Below, piece by piece: positions 45,672 through 55,344 of a DNA stretch of 64,000 nucleotides. The stretch's first letter is position 1. Every line of letters begins with the position of its first letter. Both the position numbers and the translations under genes were made by a program. The stretch lies in the NCBI GenBank assembly GCA_947501685.1, contig CANMWQ010000003.1:434001-498000 (forward strand), read 5' to 3'. The notes beneath the pieces were generated by a model. It did not search any database. It was not told where the DNA came from and was given only the letters and a program-made list of their open reading frames with translations. This stretch comes from an uncultured Litoreibacter sp. GTDB lineage: Bacteria > Pseudomonadota > Alphaproteobacteria > Rhodobacterales > Rhodobacteraceae.

Positions 45672-48600
45672 CCGGCATCGTAGATTGGGCCGGCGAACGC
45701 GCCCGGATGATCATCGCCTTCATCATCATGTCGGTGGTGATCGGCGCCTTTGCCTACCGCGACCTGCCCAAAGAGGGCGAGCCCGACATTGAAATCCCGA
45801 TCCTCGTGGTCTCCGTCCCCTTCCCCGGCATCTCGGCGGAAGATAGCGAGAAGCTGCTCGTCAAGCCGATGGAGGCCAAGCTGCAAGACCTCGACGGTCT
45901 GAAATCCCTGCGCGGCACGGCGGCTGAGAATTACGCCAATATCGTGCTGGAGTTCGAATTTGGCTGGGACAAGACCCAAATCCTCGCTGATGTGCGCGAC
46001 AAGATGGGCCAGGCGGAAGGCGAATTCCCCGTGGGCTTCGAGCAATATACGCTCGAGGAGGTCAATTTCTCCGAATTCCCGATCCTGATCGTGTCCCTTT
46101 CCGGCAACCTGCCGGAGCGTACCCTGCTCAGGGTCACCAAGGACCTGCAAGACACGATCGAGGCCCTGCCACCTGTCCTTGAAGCAGGCATCGCGGGCAA
46201 CCGCGACGAGATGCTCGAGGTGCTGATCGACCCGCTGGCGCTGGAGGCCTATAACGTCACCGCCGGGGAGCTGATCTCCGTCGTGTCCAACAACAACCTG
46301 CTCATTGCCGCGGGCGAGGTGGACACGGCGCAAGGCTCTTTCGCGGTCAAAATCCCCTCCAGCTTCAACGACCCGCGCGACGTCTACGACCTGCCGGTCA
46401 AGGTCAATGGCGACCGCGTCGTGACCCTTGGCGAGCTGACCGATATTCGCCTCACCTTCGAGGACCGCGAAGGCACCGCGCGGTTCAACGGCAAGGACAC
46501 CGTCGCGCTGCAAGTGGTCAAACGCAAAGGCTTCAACATCATCGACACCTCGCAGCTGGTGCGCGAAACCGTGGCCGAGGCCCAGACCCGCTGGCCACAA
46601 GAGCTGCAAGACGCGATTAATGTGGACGTCACGCTGGACCAGTCCAAACAGGTGGACGGCATGGTCAACCAGCTCGAAGGCTCCGTGCTGACCGCCATCG
46701 CGCTGGTGATGATCGTGGTGCTGGCCTCGCTCGGCACCCGCTCCGCGCTGCTGGTGGGGTTTGCGATCCCGACCTCCTTCCTGCTGTGTTTCATCCTGCT
46801 GGGCCTTATGGGCATCTCCATCTCCAATATCGTCATGTTCGGGCTGATCCTCGCCGTGGGCATGCTGGTGGACGGGGCCATCGTGGTGGTCGAATATGCC
46901 GACAAACGCATCTCTGATGGGGCCGGCCCGATGGAGGCCTATACAGACGCCGCCAAACGCATGTTCTGGCCGGTCATTTCATCCACCGCCACCACGCTTT
47001 GCGCCTTCCTGCCGATGCTCTTCTGGCCCGGCGTCCCCGGCGAGTTCATGGGCATGTTGCCCGTCACTTTGATCTTTGTGCTGTCGGCCTCGCTGATCGT
47101 GGCGCTGGTGTACCTGCCTGTCATGGGCGGCGTCTCGGGCCGCATCAGCCGCGTGATCGGCACCGCGTCCGACACACTGCGCGCCGTGCCCCTCATGATC
47201 CGCCTGCCCCTCGCGCTGGTCTCGCTTTTCATCCTCTTCGTGGCCGCGATGCAGCTGCTGAACCCCAACTATCTGTTGCCGCTGGGCGGGCTCGGCCCGG
47301 TCGGCTCCATGGTCGCCACGGGCGGGCTTTTCACCCTCGCCGCCATGGCGGCTTCCGTCATGATGGGGTCCGTGTCCTGGCGCAAACAGCAGCAACGCGT
47401 CAATGCAGGCTACCGCCGCACGCTCTTTGGCAAGTTCACCGCGCTGATCGCAAACAATCCGATCATGCCCATCGCGGTGATTGTGGGCGTGGTGCTTTTC
47501 GTGATCACGGTCTTCACCACGTTCGGGGCCAACAACAATGGCGTCGAATTCTTCGTGGAATCGGAGACCGAACAGGCCATCATCTACGTGCAGGCCCGCG
47601 GCAATCTCTCCCTCGCGGAAAAAGACGCCATGGTCGCCGATGTGGAGCAGGCCGCGCTCACCACCGACGGCATAGTCTCCGTCTTCGCCTTTGCGGGCGG
47701 CGGCGGGCTGAACACCAATAATGGCGGCGCGGCGGGGCCTTTGGACACGGTCGGGCAGGTCCAGATCGAGCTGGCCGATTGGGGCACCCGCCCCGATGAC
47801 ACGGTGATCCTCGACGCGCTGCAAAACAAGCTCGACGCCATCCCCGGCATCCGCACCGAAATCCTCAGCCAAGACCGTGGCCCCGCCTCCGGCAAGCCCG
47901 TCAACCTGCGCCTGAAAGGCGACAATTGGGCGGAGCTGCAAGCGGCCACCGCCACCGCCCGCGCGCATTTTGAAACCGTGCCGGGCCTGATCACCATCGA
48001 GGACACGCTGCCCCTGCCCGGCATTGACTGGCAGATCGACGTCGATGTGGAGGCCGCAGGCCGTTACGGCGCAGACGTCGCCACCGTGGGCGCGATGGTG
48101 CAGCTGGTCACGCGCGGCCTGCTTTTGGACACAATGCGCGTCGACAGCTCTGACGAAGAGATCGAGATCCGCGTCCGTCTGCCGGAGCAGTTCCGGGTGC
48201 TCTCCACCCTCGACACGCTCAAGGTCCGCACCCCGCGCGGCCTCATTCCGCTGGCCAATTTCATCACCCGCACCCCGGTCCCGAAACTGGGCCAGATCGA
48301 CCGCATCGACCAATCCCGCTTCTTTGACGTCAAGGCGGATGTCGCCCCCGGTCTGATCAAACTGCTAGATGGCGACACACCCGTTGCCGTGCTCAAATCC
48401 GACACTTCAGGCCCGCTCAAAAACGCCACCGGCGAGGGCTTCACCTTGGTCGAGATGCTCACTCCCGACCTCAGCCGGGACGCGCTGTCAGATGGTTTTG
48501 AGGCGGGCGCGTATAACGTGGCCATCATCGACGCCAATGAACGCATTGCAACCCTCACCAACTGGATCGAAACCAAAAACCCGCTCCCCGCCTCCGTCAG

Positions 48601-49396
48601 CTTTGAATGGGCCGGCGACACCGAGGAACAGGCCGAGTCCCAGGCCTTCCTCTCCTCCGCCTTCGCCGCAGCACTTGGCCTGATGTTCGTCATCCTGCTG
48701 GCGCAGTTCAACAGCTTCTACAACGCGACACTGGTCCTGCTGGCCGTCGTCCTCTCCACCACCGGGGTGCTCATTGGCATGCTGGTCATGGGCCAGAAAT
48801 TCTCTATCATCATGACCGGCACCGGCATCGTGGCCTTGGCGGGCATCGTGGTGAACAACAACATTGTGCTGATCGACACCTATCAGGACTATTCCAAATA
48901 TATGCCGCGGCTGGAGGCAATCATCCGCACCGCCGAGGACCGCATCCGCCCAGTGCTGTTGACCACCATCACCACGATGGCGGGCTTGGCACCCATGATG
49001 TTCGGCCTGTCGCTGGACTTCTTGGGCGGCGGCTATTCCGTCGACAGCCCCACCGCGCTGTGGTGGAAACAGCTCGCCACCGCCGTGGTCTTCGGCCTCG
49101 GCATCGCGACGGTGCTCACATTGGTCTTCACCCCTGCTCTGCTGGCGCTGCGCGTCTGGGTCTCCATGGGGGCTTTTGCCTCCTGGAAGGGTCTCCTGGC
49201 ACTGGCCTCACGCAAATCGCAATCGCGCCACGACATGCTGTTGCGCCGCCAAGCCGCCCGCGTCCGAGACCCGCTCCTGCTGTGGTCCGACCCCGAGGAG
49301 CTCGTCGCCACCGAAGAGCTCGCAGACCCCGCCCCCGCGCCCAAACCAAAGCGCAAACCAAAACCCAAACCCCCGGAACTCAAAGCCGCCGAGTAA
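45668..49396 (+). CDS. RND efflux pump inner-membrane permease (AcrB-like, long form)
   Basis: The 1242-residue pump exceeds the usual length of about 1040. The porter and docking halves are recognisable. TM4 carries a single acidic residue, Asp402, in GMLVDGAIVVVEY, where AcrB has two. TM10 has Asn1063-1065 (VVNNNIVLID) where AcrB has its relay lysine. Extra length comes from an added segment with two hydrophobic stretches after TM6 (about 510-570, MIRLPLALVSLFILFVAAMQ...MVATGGLFTLAAMAAS). A C-terminal tail of about 75 residues also contributes, ending in Pro/Lys repeats (PAPAPKPKRKPKPKPP). It overlaps the adaptor gene (ATGA). The substrate is unknown. Confidence 0.92.
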   Translation: MTGIVDWAGERARMIIAFIIMSVVIGAFAYRDLPKEGEPDIEIPILVVSVPFPGISAEDSEKLLVKPMEAKLQDLDGLKSLRGTAAENYANIVLEFEFGWDKTQILADVRDKMGQAEGEFPVGFEQYTLEEVNFSEFPILIVSLSGNLPERTLLRVTKDLQDTIEALPPVLEAGIAGNRDEMLEVLIDPLALEAYNVTAGELISVVSNNNLLIAAGEVDTAQGSFAVKIPSSFNDPRDVYDLPVKVNGDRVVTLGELTDIRLTFEDREGTARFNGKDTVALQVVKRKGFNIIDTSQLVRETVAEAQTRWPQELQDAINVDVTLDQSKQVDGMVNQLEGSVLTAIALVMIVVLASLGTRSALLVGFAIPTSFLLCFILLGLMGISISNIVMFGLILAVGMLVDGAIVVVEYADKRISDGAGPMEAYTDAAKRMFWPVISSTATTLCAFLPMLFWPGVPGEFMGMLPVTLIFVLSASLIVALVYLPVMGGVSGRISRVIGTASDTLRAVPLMIRLPLALVSLFILFVAAMQLLNPNYLLPLGGLGPVGSMVATGGLFTLAAMAASVMMGSVSWRKQQQRVNAGYRRTLFGKFTALIANNPIMPIAVIVGVVLFVITVFTTFGANNNGVEFFVESETEQAIIYVQARGNLSLAEKDAMVADVEQAALTTDGIVSVFAFAGGGGLNTNNGGAAGPLDTVGQVQIELADWGTRPDDTVILDALQNKLDAIPGIRTEILSQDRGPASGKPVNLRLKGDNWAELQAATATARAHFETVPGLITIEDTLPLPGIDWQIDVDVEAAGRYGADVATVGAMVQLVTRGLLLDTMRVDSSDEEIEIRVRLPEQFRVLSTLDTLKVRTPRGLIPLANFITRTPVPKLGQIDRIDQSRFFDVKADVAPGLIKLLDGDTPVAVLKSDTSGPLKNATGEGFTLVEMLTPDLSRDALSDGFEAGAYNVAIIDANERIATLTNWIETKNPLPASVSFEWAGDTEEQAESQAFLSSAFAAALGLMFVILLAQFNSFYNATLVLLAVVLSTTGVLIGMLVMGQKFSIIMTGTGIVALAGIVVNNNIVLIDTYQDYSKYMPRLEAIIRTAEDRIRPVLLTTITTMAGLAPMMFGLSLDFLGGGYSVDSPTALWWKQLATAVVFGLGIATVLTLVFTPALLALRVWVSMGAFASWKGLLALASRKSQSRHDMLLRRQAARVRDPLLLWSDPEELVATEELADPAPAPKPKRKPKPKPPELKAAE

Positions 49397-49418
49397 AACC
49401 CCGTCCTGCCTCCCCACT

Positions 49419-49472
49419 CTATCACTGCTTCAAAAATACTCCGGGGGAGGCGCAGCCGGGGGCAGCGCCCCC
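49419..49472 (+). repeat. 3'-end hairpin repeat family I, copy C
   Basis: The head CTATCACTGCTTC + AAAAATACTCC (49419-49442) is followed by GGGGGAGGCGCAGCC and the perfect hairpin GGGGGC-AGC-GCCCCC (49458-49472). It lies 23 bp after the RND pump stop, oriented with transcription, before alr. Confidence 0.85.
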
Positions 49473-49536
49473 AACAACACACGCCAATCCACACACCGCC
49501 CCTTGACCACAGCCCCGCCTCTGTCACAAACGGCGC

Positions 49537-50556
49537 ATGGCCACCGGAACGCTTTCCATTGATCTCGACGCCCTTGCGGCGAACTGGCGCGCGCTGGACG
49601 CGCTCAGCGGGTCCGAGACCGGGGCCGTGGTCAAAGCCGATGGCTACGGGCTGGGTGCCGCACGCGTCTCCAAAACCCTCGCGAAAGCAGGCGCGCGGCA
49701 GTTTTTCGTGGCCATAGCAGAAGAAGGCGTCCCCGTCCGAAAAGCCCTCGGCCCCGGCCCGCGCATTTCGGTGTTCTCCGGCCATATGGAGGGTGACGCG
49801 GCACTGCTCAAAGACCACGACCTGACGCCGCTCCTGAACTCCCCCGAACAACTCATCCGCCACCGCGCCACCCTGCCCGGTCACGCCTACGGGGTGCAAC
49901 TCGATACTGGCATGAACCGGCTGGGTATCGAGCCCGAGGATTTCTCCCCCGATATGGCGCAGGACGCCACGCTGGTCATGTCACATCTCGCCTGCGCAGA
50001 TGAGCCAAACCACCCCACCAATCAAAAACAACTCACCAGTTTCCGCGAGATGACTAACACCCTCACCGCCCCCAAATCGCTGGCCGCCACCGGCGGCACG
50101 TTGATGGGCAAGGACTATCATTTCGACCTGACCCGCCCCGGCATCGGCCTCTATGGCGGGCTGCCTTTCGCGGACGCCAAACCCGTGGTCACGCTCGATC
50201 TGCCCGTCATCCAGACGCGGGTCCTGCAGCCCGGCGAGAGCGCCGGTTACGCCTGCGCCTTCACCGCGACCAAGCCCACCAAAATCGCGACGGTCTCGGC
50301 GGGCTATGCCGACGGGCTGATCCGCGCCATGTCCGGCACAGCCATGCTCTATGCGGGCGACACGGCGGTCCCGCTGGCAGGCCGCGTCTCGATGGATCTG
50401 CTCACCGTCGATATCACAGCCCTCGACCATATCCCTGACCGCTTGCAAATCCTTGGACCCCATCAAACCGTCGACCAACTGGCCGAGGCTGCAGGCACGA
50501 TCGGCTATGAGATCCTCACCTCGCTCGGGCCCCGCTACACACGGGTCCACGTGTGA
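49537..50556 (+). CDS. alr: Alanine racemase
   Basis: Alr interconverts L- and D-alanine for peptidoglycan, using PLP. The 339-residue protein has the PLP lysine Lys33 in [10 protein letters not shown] near the N-terminus. The catalytic tyrosine lies in [10 protein letters not shown], and [13 protein letters not shown] is the usual C-terminal barrel motif. It is on the short side for the family but all motifs are present. The stop overlaps the GTG start of mlaE (GTGA), so alr leads a three-gene unit. Confidence 0.94.
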   Translation: MATGTLSIDLDALAANWRALDALSGSETGAVVKADGYGLGAARVSKTLAKAGARQFFVAIAEEGVPVRKALGPGPRISVFSGHMEGDAALLKDHDLTPLLNSPEQLIRHRATLPGHAYGVQLDTGMNRLGIEPEDFSPDMAQDATLVMSHLACADEPNHPTNQKQLTSFREMTNTLTAPKSLAATGGTLMGKDYHFDLTRPGIGLYGGLPFADAKPVVTLDLPVIQTRVLQPGESAGYACAFTATKPTKIATVSAGYADGLIRAMSGTAMLYAGDTAVPLAGRVSMDLLTVDITALDHIPDRLQILGPHQTVDQLAEAAGTIGYEILTSLGPRYTRVHV

Positions 50557-51326
50557 GCAGCATCGCACATATTGGCGCCGCCACGCTGGCCATGCTCGCC
50601 GCCATCGGGCGCATTGCGATCTTCGCGGGGCAAACCGCCAGCCACCTGATCCGACCGCCATTCTATTTCAAGGAATTCGCCCAGCAGCTGCTGCAGATCG
50701 GCTATTTCTCCCTGCCCGTCGTCGGCCTGACCACCATCTTCACCGGCGGTGCGCTGGCCTTGCAAATCTACGCAGGCGGAGCCCGCTTCAACGCCGAAGC
50801 CGTGGTCCCGCAAATCGTGGCCATCGGCATGGTGCGCGAGCTCGGCCCCGTCCTTGTCGGTCTGATGATCGCCGCGCGGGTCACAAGCTCCATCGCCGCC
50901 GAGATTGCCACCATGAAGGTCACGGAACAGCTCGACGCGCTCGTCACGCTCTCCACCCATCCGATGAAATACCTCACCGTCCCGCGCGTCCTCGCCGCCC
51001 TTATCGTGGTTCCGCTTCTCACGGGCATCGGCGACATTATCGGCATCCTGGGAGGTTTCCTCGTTGCCACCAAAACCCTCGGCTTCAACGAGGCCGCCTA
51101 TTTGCAAAACACCGCCGACTTCCTGCAAACCTCCGACATCCTGTCGAGCCTCGCCAAAGGCGCGGTCTTCGGCACCATCGCCGCGCTCATGGGCTGCTAT
51201 TACGGCATGAATTCGGGCCGCGGCGCGCAGGGCGTGGGTGCGGCCACCAAAGCCTCCGTGCAGGCCGCCGCCATCCTGATCCTGGCCGCAAATTTCATAC
51301 TCACGGGGGTGTTTTTCTCAGCATGA
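50553..51326 (+). CDS. mlaE: MlaE-family ABC transporter permease
   Basis: The 257-residue integral membrane protein has five or six hydrophobic segments and the MlaE/YrbE hallmark [18 protein letters not shown] (about 92-109), followed by [14 protein letters not shown]. MlaE proteins form the membrane part of systems moving phospholipids between the outer and inner membranes. It is coupled to alr and overlaps mlaF by four bases. MlaD (MCE-domain) and MlaB partners are not in this window. Confidence 0.92.
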   Translation: MSSIAHIGAATLAMLAAIGRIAIFAGQTASHLIRPPFYFKEFAQQLLQIGYFSLPVVGLTTIFTGGALALQIYAGGARFNAEAVVPQIVAIGMVRELGPVLVGLMIAARVTSSIAAEIATMKVTEQLDALVTLSTHPMKYLTVPRVLAALIVVPLLTGIGDIIGILGGFLVATKTLGFNEAAYLQNTADFLQTSDILSSLAKGAVFGTIAALMGCYYGMNSGRGAQGVGAATKASVQAAAILILAANFILTGVFFSA

Positions 51327-52069
51327 TCCGCCTCACAGACGTCAAAAAATCCTTCGGCCCCAACCACGTGCTGCGCGGCATCAATCTGCATGTGCCAAAG
51401 GGCGAGAGCATGGTGGTGATCGGCGGCTCGGGCACCGGGAAATCCATCCTGATCAAGTCCGTCCTTGGCCTTGTGACGCCGGACGCAGGCACCATCGAAG
51501 TGGACGGCAAGGACGCCACCAAAGGTGACCGCGACGCCTTCCTTGCGCGCTTCGGGATGCTGTTCCAAGGCGGCGCGCTTTTTGACAGCCTGCCCGTCTG
51601 GCAAAACGTCTCCTTCCGCCTGATGCGCGGCGCGCTGAAACGCCCCAAGGAGGAAGCGCGCGAAATTGCCATCGAGAAACTCCGCCGCGTTGGCCTGAAA
51701 CCAGACGTCGCAGACCGCCTCCCCGCCGAGCTATCAGGCGGCATGCAAAAACGCGTGGGCCTCGCACGGGCCATCGCCGCCGAGCCAGAGATCATCTTCT
51801 TTGACGAGCCCACCACGGGTCTCGATCCGATCATGTCAGGCGTCATCAACGACCTGATCCGCGAGATCGTGACGGAGATGGGCGCCACTACCATGACCAT
51901 CACCCATGACATGTCGAGCGTGCGCACCATCGCCGACAAGGTCGCCATGCTGCAGGACGGCGTCATCCAATGGACCGGCCCCGTGGGCGAGATGGACAGC
52001 GCGGGTGATCCGTATTTAAATCAATTTGTGACAGGCTCTGCGGAGGGGCCCATCGAGGCTGTGCGCTAA
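51323..52069 (+). CDS. mlaF: MlaF-family ABC transporter ATP-binding protein
   Basis: The 248-residue ATPase has Walker A GGSGTGKS (34-41), signature LSGGMQKRVGLARAI, Walker B IIFFDEPTTGLDP and a switch histidine in TMTITHDMS. The LSGGMQKRV form is typical of MlaF/Ttg2A. It energises the MlaE permease encoded immediately upstream. The ATG at 51323 overlaps the mlaE stop; the open frame upstream is antisense-like shadow. An intergenic region of about 350 nt follows. Confidence 0.93.
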   Translation: MIRLTDVKKSFGPNHVLRGINLHVPKGESMVVIGGSGTGKSILIKSVLGLVTPDAGTIEVDGKDATKGDRDAFLARFGMLFQGGALFDSLPVWQNVSFRLMRGALKRPKEEAREIAIEKLRRVGLKPDVADRLPAELSGGMQKRVGLARAIAAEPEIIFFDEPTTGLDPIMSGVINDLIREIVTEMGATTMTITHDMSSVRTIADKVAMLQDGVIQWTGPVGEMDSAGDPYLNQFVTGSAEGPIEAVR

Positions 52070-52416
52070 CTGTTTCCTTTGCAGAAACAACCCCTCGCAA
52101 AAGCAATGATTGTTTCCAAAAACCGTTAATTTTAGGCAGATCCGGCTATGCGCAGGCGCTTGCGCGACAGCTGTGATTGCCTACCATGACCCCATCGCAC
52201 AAAGCGTGCCGGGGGGCTGATATTTCTAGACTGCGTTCCTAAATACCGTGTCAAAACCGGATTGAACGCAATTCCCCGATACATCTGAACGCGCCAAAAA
52301 GGCCCTCCCGAAACCGGGGGGCCGCTCAGGAAGATTATTGCAGTCGGGTCACCAGTGCTGGAGTAATGATAGGGGAGGCCTTGCGCTTAGGCGCGGGCCT
52401 TTCTTATGTGGGCGGC
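52070..52416 (+). promoter_or_regulatory. 347-nt intergenic region with attenuator-like hairpins before the pqiA-like gene
   Basis: No convincing gene is visible here. Hairpin 1 is GGCCCTCC (52301-52308)/GGGGGGCC (52316-52323), preceded by A5, so on the minus strand it would end in T5. Hairpin 2 is GGCCTTGCGC (52377-52386)/GCGCGGGCC (52391-52399) followed by TTTCTT, a terminator-like structure 11 nt before the ATG at 52417. The 5' arm of hairpin 1 can also pair with GGGGAGGCC (52372-52380), which would disrupt hairpin 2. These are mutually exclusive folds, as in attenuators. Regulatory function is inferred. Confidence 0.35.
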
Positions 52417-52860
52417 ATGTTTGTGAAACTTCTCAACCTGTCCTTGCTGGTGGCTTTCCCCATCGCGTGGTTCGCGCCGCTGCTGAAAGCCGGGCTGTTG
52501 CCGTTCTTCAAACTCTCCGAGATCTCCGTGCTGTCGGGCCTGCAAGCTTTGTGGGAGAAAGACATCATCCTCGCGCTGCTCGTGACCTTCTTTGCGCTGG
52601 TCGCACCTTATCTCAAAACCATAGGGCTGGCGCTGATCCATTTCGGTCTGGCCTCCGCGAGGCTGCTGCCTGCCATTGCCTTGATGGGCAAGCTGGCCAT
52701 GGCCGATATTTTCCTGATTGCGCTCTATATCGTGCTGGCCAAAGGCGTCGGCGTCGGGCGGCTGGAAACCGGCTGGGGGCTTTACGCCTTCACCGCCTGC
52801 GTGCTGATCTCGCTGACCTGCTCTTATCTGACCAAACCAAAACAGGACCCGTCCCTATGA
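52417..52860 (+). CDS. PqiA-like paraquat-inducible membrane protein
   Basis: The 147-residue protein has four predicted membrane helices and the PqiA-domain pattern FPIAWFAPLLKAGLLPFF, SEISVLSGLQALWEKD, APYLKTIGLALIHFG, GKLAMADIFLIALYI. It is a single-domain form. PqiA proteins work with MCE-domain systems at the envelope. I prefer the ATG at 52417 because homology starts there; the ATG at 52366 would add 17 residues encoded by a terminator-like hairpin. GGCGG lies just upstream. It overlaps the next small membrane gene by four bases. Confidence 0.8.
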   Translation: MFVKLLNLSLLVAFPIAWFAPLLKAGLLPFFKLSEISVLSGLQALWEKDIILALLVTFFALVAPYLKTIGLALIHFGLASARLLPAIALMGKLAMADIFLIALYIVLAKGVGVGRLETGWGLYAFTACVLISLTCSYLTKPKQDPSL

Positions 52861-53198
52861 TCCCTCTTTTGATCGGCATCGTACTTGCCGCCTGCCTTTT
52901 CGCGGCCCTGTTGTGGTCGATCTACCGCGCGGTGACGCTGATCGGCACGCCTCGGGTGGTGCATGCGTTTCTGGCGATATCGACCCTGATTGTGGTCTGT
53001 GCGGTGACATGGGACCTCCATGCGATGATGCTGAGCGGCGGCATCACCTGCACGCTCACGGCGGTCATCGCGCTGTGGCTGGAGCGGCGCTGGAGCAAGC
53101 TTTTGCCCTTGGTGCAACTGCTGTTGGGGCTGGGGGCCACCTATGCGGGCTACGCTCTGCTGGCCGGGCCGTCGCTGCCCGCGCCACCGGTGCTATAA
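52857..53198 (+). CDS. Small integral membrane protein, function unknown
   Basis: The 113-residue hydrophobic protein has four likely transmembrane segments (about 3-23, 35-52, 57-74, 82-104), with a basic loop LERRWSK. It shows no family motif that I recognise. Its ATG overlaps the pqiA-like stop (ATGA), so the pair is translationally coupled, suggesting a shared envelope role. The frame extends upstream, but that part is shadow. Confidence 0.7.
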   Translation: MIPLLIGIVLAACLFAALLWSIYRAVTLIGTPRVVHAFLAISTLIVVCAVTWDLHAMMLSGGITCTLTAVIALWLERRWSKLLPLVQLLLGLGATYAGYALLAGPSLPAPPVL

Positions 53199-53240
53199 GC
53201 CCACTTGTAACTGCCAGCAGCCTGCGTCAGACATCGCGAT

Positions 53241-54605
53241 ATGGCCAAACAACCCAGTTTCAAATGCACCGAATGCGGCGCGAACCACAGCAAATGGTCG
53301 GGCCGCTGCGAGGCGTGCGGCGCGTGGAATTCGATCATCGAGGAGACGCCGCTCTCTGCCGGGCCGGGCAAGAAATCGCTTGGCAATGCGCGTGGCCGCA
53401 CGCTTGAGTTGAGCGATCTGTCCACCAAAGAGGACCCCACCGAGCGCACGATCTCTGGCGTCAACGAGCTGGACCGGGTGCTGGGCGGCGGGCTGGTCGA
53501 TGCCTCCGCAATCTTGCTGGGCGGCGACCCCGGCATCGGCAAATCCACGCTGCTGCTGCAAGCCGCCGCGCGGTTTGCCCGCAACGGGATGGATGTGGTC
53601 TATGTCTCCGGCGAGGAGGCCGCGCAGCAAATCCGCATGCGCGCGCAGCGCCTTGGCCTAGAGGAAAGCCCGGTCAAGCTGGCAGCCGAGACCAATCTGC
53701 GCGACATCCTGACCACGCTCGACAAGACCCGCCCCGAGCTGGTGATCATCGACTCGATCCAGACCATGTGGGTCGATAGCGTCGACTCTGCGCCGGGCTC
53801 CGTCAGCCAAGTGCGCGCTGCCTGCCATGAGCTGGTCACCTTCGCTAAAAAGCGCGGCACCTCCGTCATCATCGTGGGCCATGTCACCAAGGAAGGCGCC
53901 ATCGCGGGCCCGCGCGTGGTCGAGCATATGGTCGACACCGTGCTCTATTTCGAAGGCGAGCGCGGCCATCAGTTCCGCATTCTGCGCGCCGTCAAGAACC
54001 GCTTCGGCCCCGCCGACGAGATCGGCGTCTTCGAGATGACGGGCCGCGGGCTGGCAGAGGTCAAAAACCCTTCCGCGCTGTTTTTGTCCGACCGCGACCG
54101 GCCTGCACCGGGATCGGTGGTGTTTTCGGGCATCGAGGGCACCCGGCCCATGCTGACCGAAATCCAGGCCCTCGTGGCCCCCTCCCCTCACAGCCAAGCC
54201 CGGCGCACCGTCGTGGGGCTGGACGGGCAGCGTTTGGCCACCATTCTGGCCGTGCTTGAGGCGCGCTGCGGCATCCCCTTTGCGGGGCTGGATGTGTATC
54301 TCAACGTCGCGGGCGGCATGCGCGTGAACGAGCCTGCGGCCGATCTGGCTGTTGCCTGCGCGCTACTTTCGGCGCGCGAAGACCATGCTTTACCGGCCGA
54401 TACGGTTGTTTTTGGTGAAATCAGCCTGTCAGGTGCGCTAAGAGCAGTCACGCAGGCCGAAAACCGGCTGAAAGAGGCGTCCAAGCTGGGATTTGCCTCC
54501 GCCATCACCCCGGTGCTGAAAAAGCTGCCGAAGGTGGACGGGATGAGCCTGCGCCAGACGGATGACCTTGTCACCGTCGTCAACGAGATTTTCGGGGCCG
54601 ACTGA
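53241..54605 (+). CDS. radA: DNA repair protein RadA
   Basis: RadA is a RecA-like branch-migration ATPase in recombinational repair. The 454-residue protein has an N-terminal zinc finger (Cys9, Cys12, Cys23, Cys26), Walker A GGDPGIGKS (94-102) and the RadA-specific VKNRFGP motif. A C-terminal Lon-protease-like domain follows (GLDGQRLATILAVLEARCGI, DLAVACALLSAREDHALP). The length is normal. The cvpA-like gene follows 35 bp on. Confidence 0.96.
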   Translation: MAKQPSFKCTECGANHSKWSGRCEACGAWNSIIEETPLSAGPGKKSLGNARGRTLELSDLSTKEDPTERTISGVNELDRVLGGGLVDASAILLGGDPGIGKSTLLLQAAARFARNGMDVVYVSGEEAAQQIRMRAQRLGLEESPVKLAAETNLRDILTTLDKTRPELVIIDSIQTMWVDSVDSAPGSVSQVRAACHELVTFAKKRGTSVIIVGHVTKEGAIAGPRVVEHMVDTVLYFEGERGHQFRILRAVKNRFGPADEIGVFEMTGRGLAEVKNPSALFLSDRDRPAPGSVVFSGIEGTRPMLTEIQALVAPSPHSQARRTVVGLDGQRLATILAVLEARCGIPFAGLDVYLNVAGGMRVNEPAADLAVACALLSAREDHALPADTVVFGEISLSGALRAVTQAENRLKEASKLGFASAITPVLKKLPKVDGMSLRQTDDLVTVVNEIFGAD

Positions 54606-54640
54606 GCCCCGCCAGAAGAGCCGAAACGAAAGGGCCGCAG

Positions 54641-55234
54641 ATGGAAGGTTTCACAATAGTCGACGGGGTGGCAGCGCTTGTCATTGTCATCTCCGCCATC
54701 CTCGCCTATTCGCGCGGCTTTGTGCGCGAATGCCTGTCAATCGCAGGCTGGGTCGCCGCCGGTATCGTGGCCTTCATCTTCGCACCGCGCGTCGTGCCGC
54801 TGGCGCGCGAAATCCCCTATATCGACACGCTGATCGAGGGCTGCGAGCCCGCCACGATCACCGCCTTCGCGCTGGTCTTTGCCGTGGTACTGGTGGTGGT
54901 CTCGATCTTCACACCGATCTTCTCCGGTGCCGTGCAACGCTCCGTTCTGGGAGGCTTGGATCAAGGTCTGGGCTTTCTCTTCGGCGTCGCGCGCGGCGTG
55001 CTCTTGGTGGTCGTGGCCATCGTGATTTATGACCGCGTCGTGGCCGATCAGTCGATCCCGATGATCGACGACAGCCGCACCGCCCGCGTGGTGGGCGAGA
55101 TGTCCGCACCGATTGACAGCCTAGTGCCAAGCAACGCGCCGGGCTGGATCGTGGGCACCTATGAGACCCTGATCGCCGATTGCATCGACACCCCCGCCAC
55201 CGATGCCGAGACGCCGCCTGCTGATAACGGCTGA
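54641..55234 (+). CDS. CvpA family membrane protein
   Basis: The 197-residue protein has four transmembrane helices and the CvpA opening IVDGVAALVIVISAILAYSRGFVRECLSI, with GLDQGLGFLFGVARGVLLVV in the second half. CvpA is required for colicin V production in E. coli and usually sits next to purF. Here purF follows, separated only by the minus-strand pseudouridine synthase gene. The molecular function is unclear. Confidence 0.9.
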   Translation: MEGFTIVDGVAALVIVISAILAYSRGFVRECLSIAGWVAAGIVAFIFAPRVVPLAREIPYIDTLIEGCEPATITAFALVFAVVLVVVSIFTPIFSGAVQRSVLGGLDQGLGFLFGVARGVLLVVVAIVIYDRVVADQSIPMIDDSRTARVVGEMSAPIDSLVPSNAPGWIVGTYETLIADCIDTPATDAETPPADNG

Positions 55235-55243
55235 TCCAAAAGG

Positions 55244-55340
55244 GCGGCTGCGCCGCAAAGGGTTTTAATCTGCTCTTTGAGGGCATTCTGCCCTCAGGCG
55301 CAGGGCCAAACTCCCCCGAGGATATTTTTGAACATGGAAA
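55244..55340 (-). repeat. Composite 3'-end repeat family II, copy E
   Basis: On the minus strand this unit starts TTTCCATGTTCAAAAATA and lies directly downstream of the pseudouridine synthase gene. It has the inner stem TGAGGGC/GCCCTCA (55278-55296), the conserved CCCTCAAAGAGCA and a terminal hairpin GCGGC-GCA-GCCGC (55244-55256). Copy F has GCGCC-GCA-GGCGC at that place, so the stem changed on both sides while the loop stayed. Confidence 0.8.
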
Positions 55341-55344
55341 GGCG

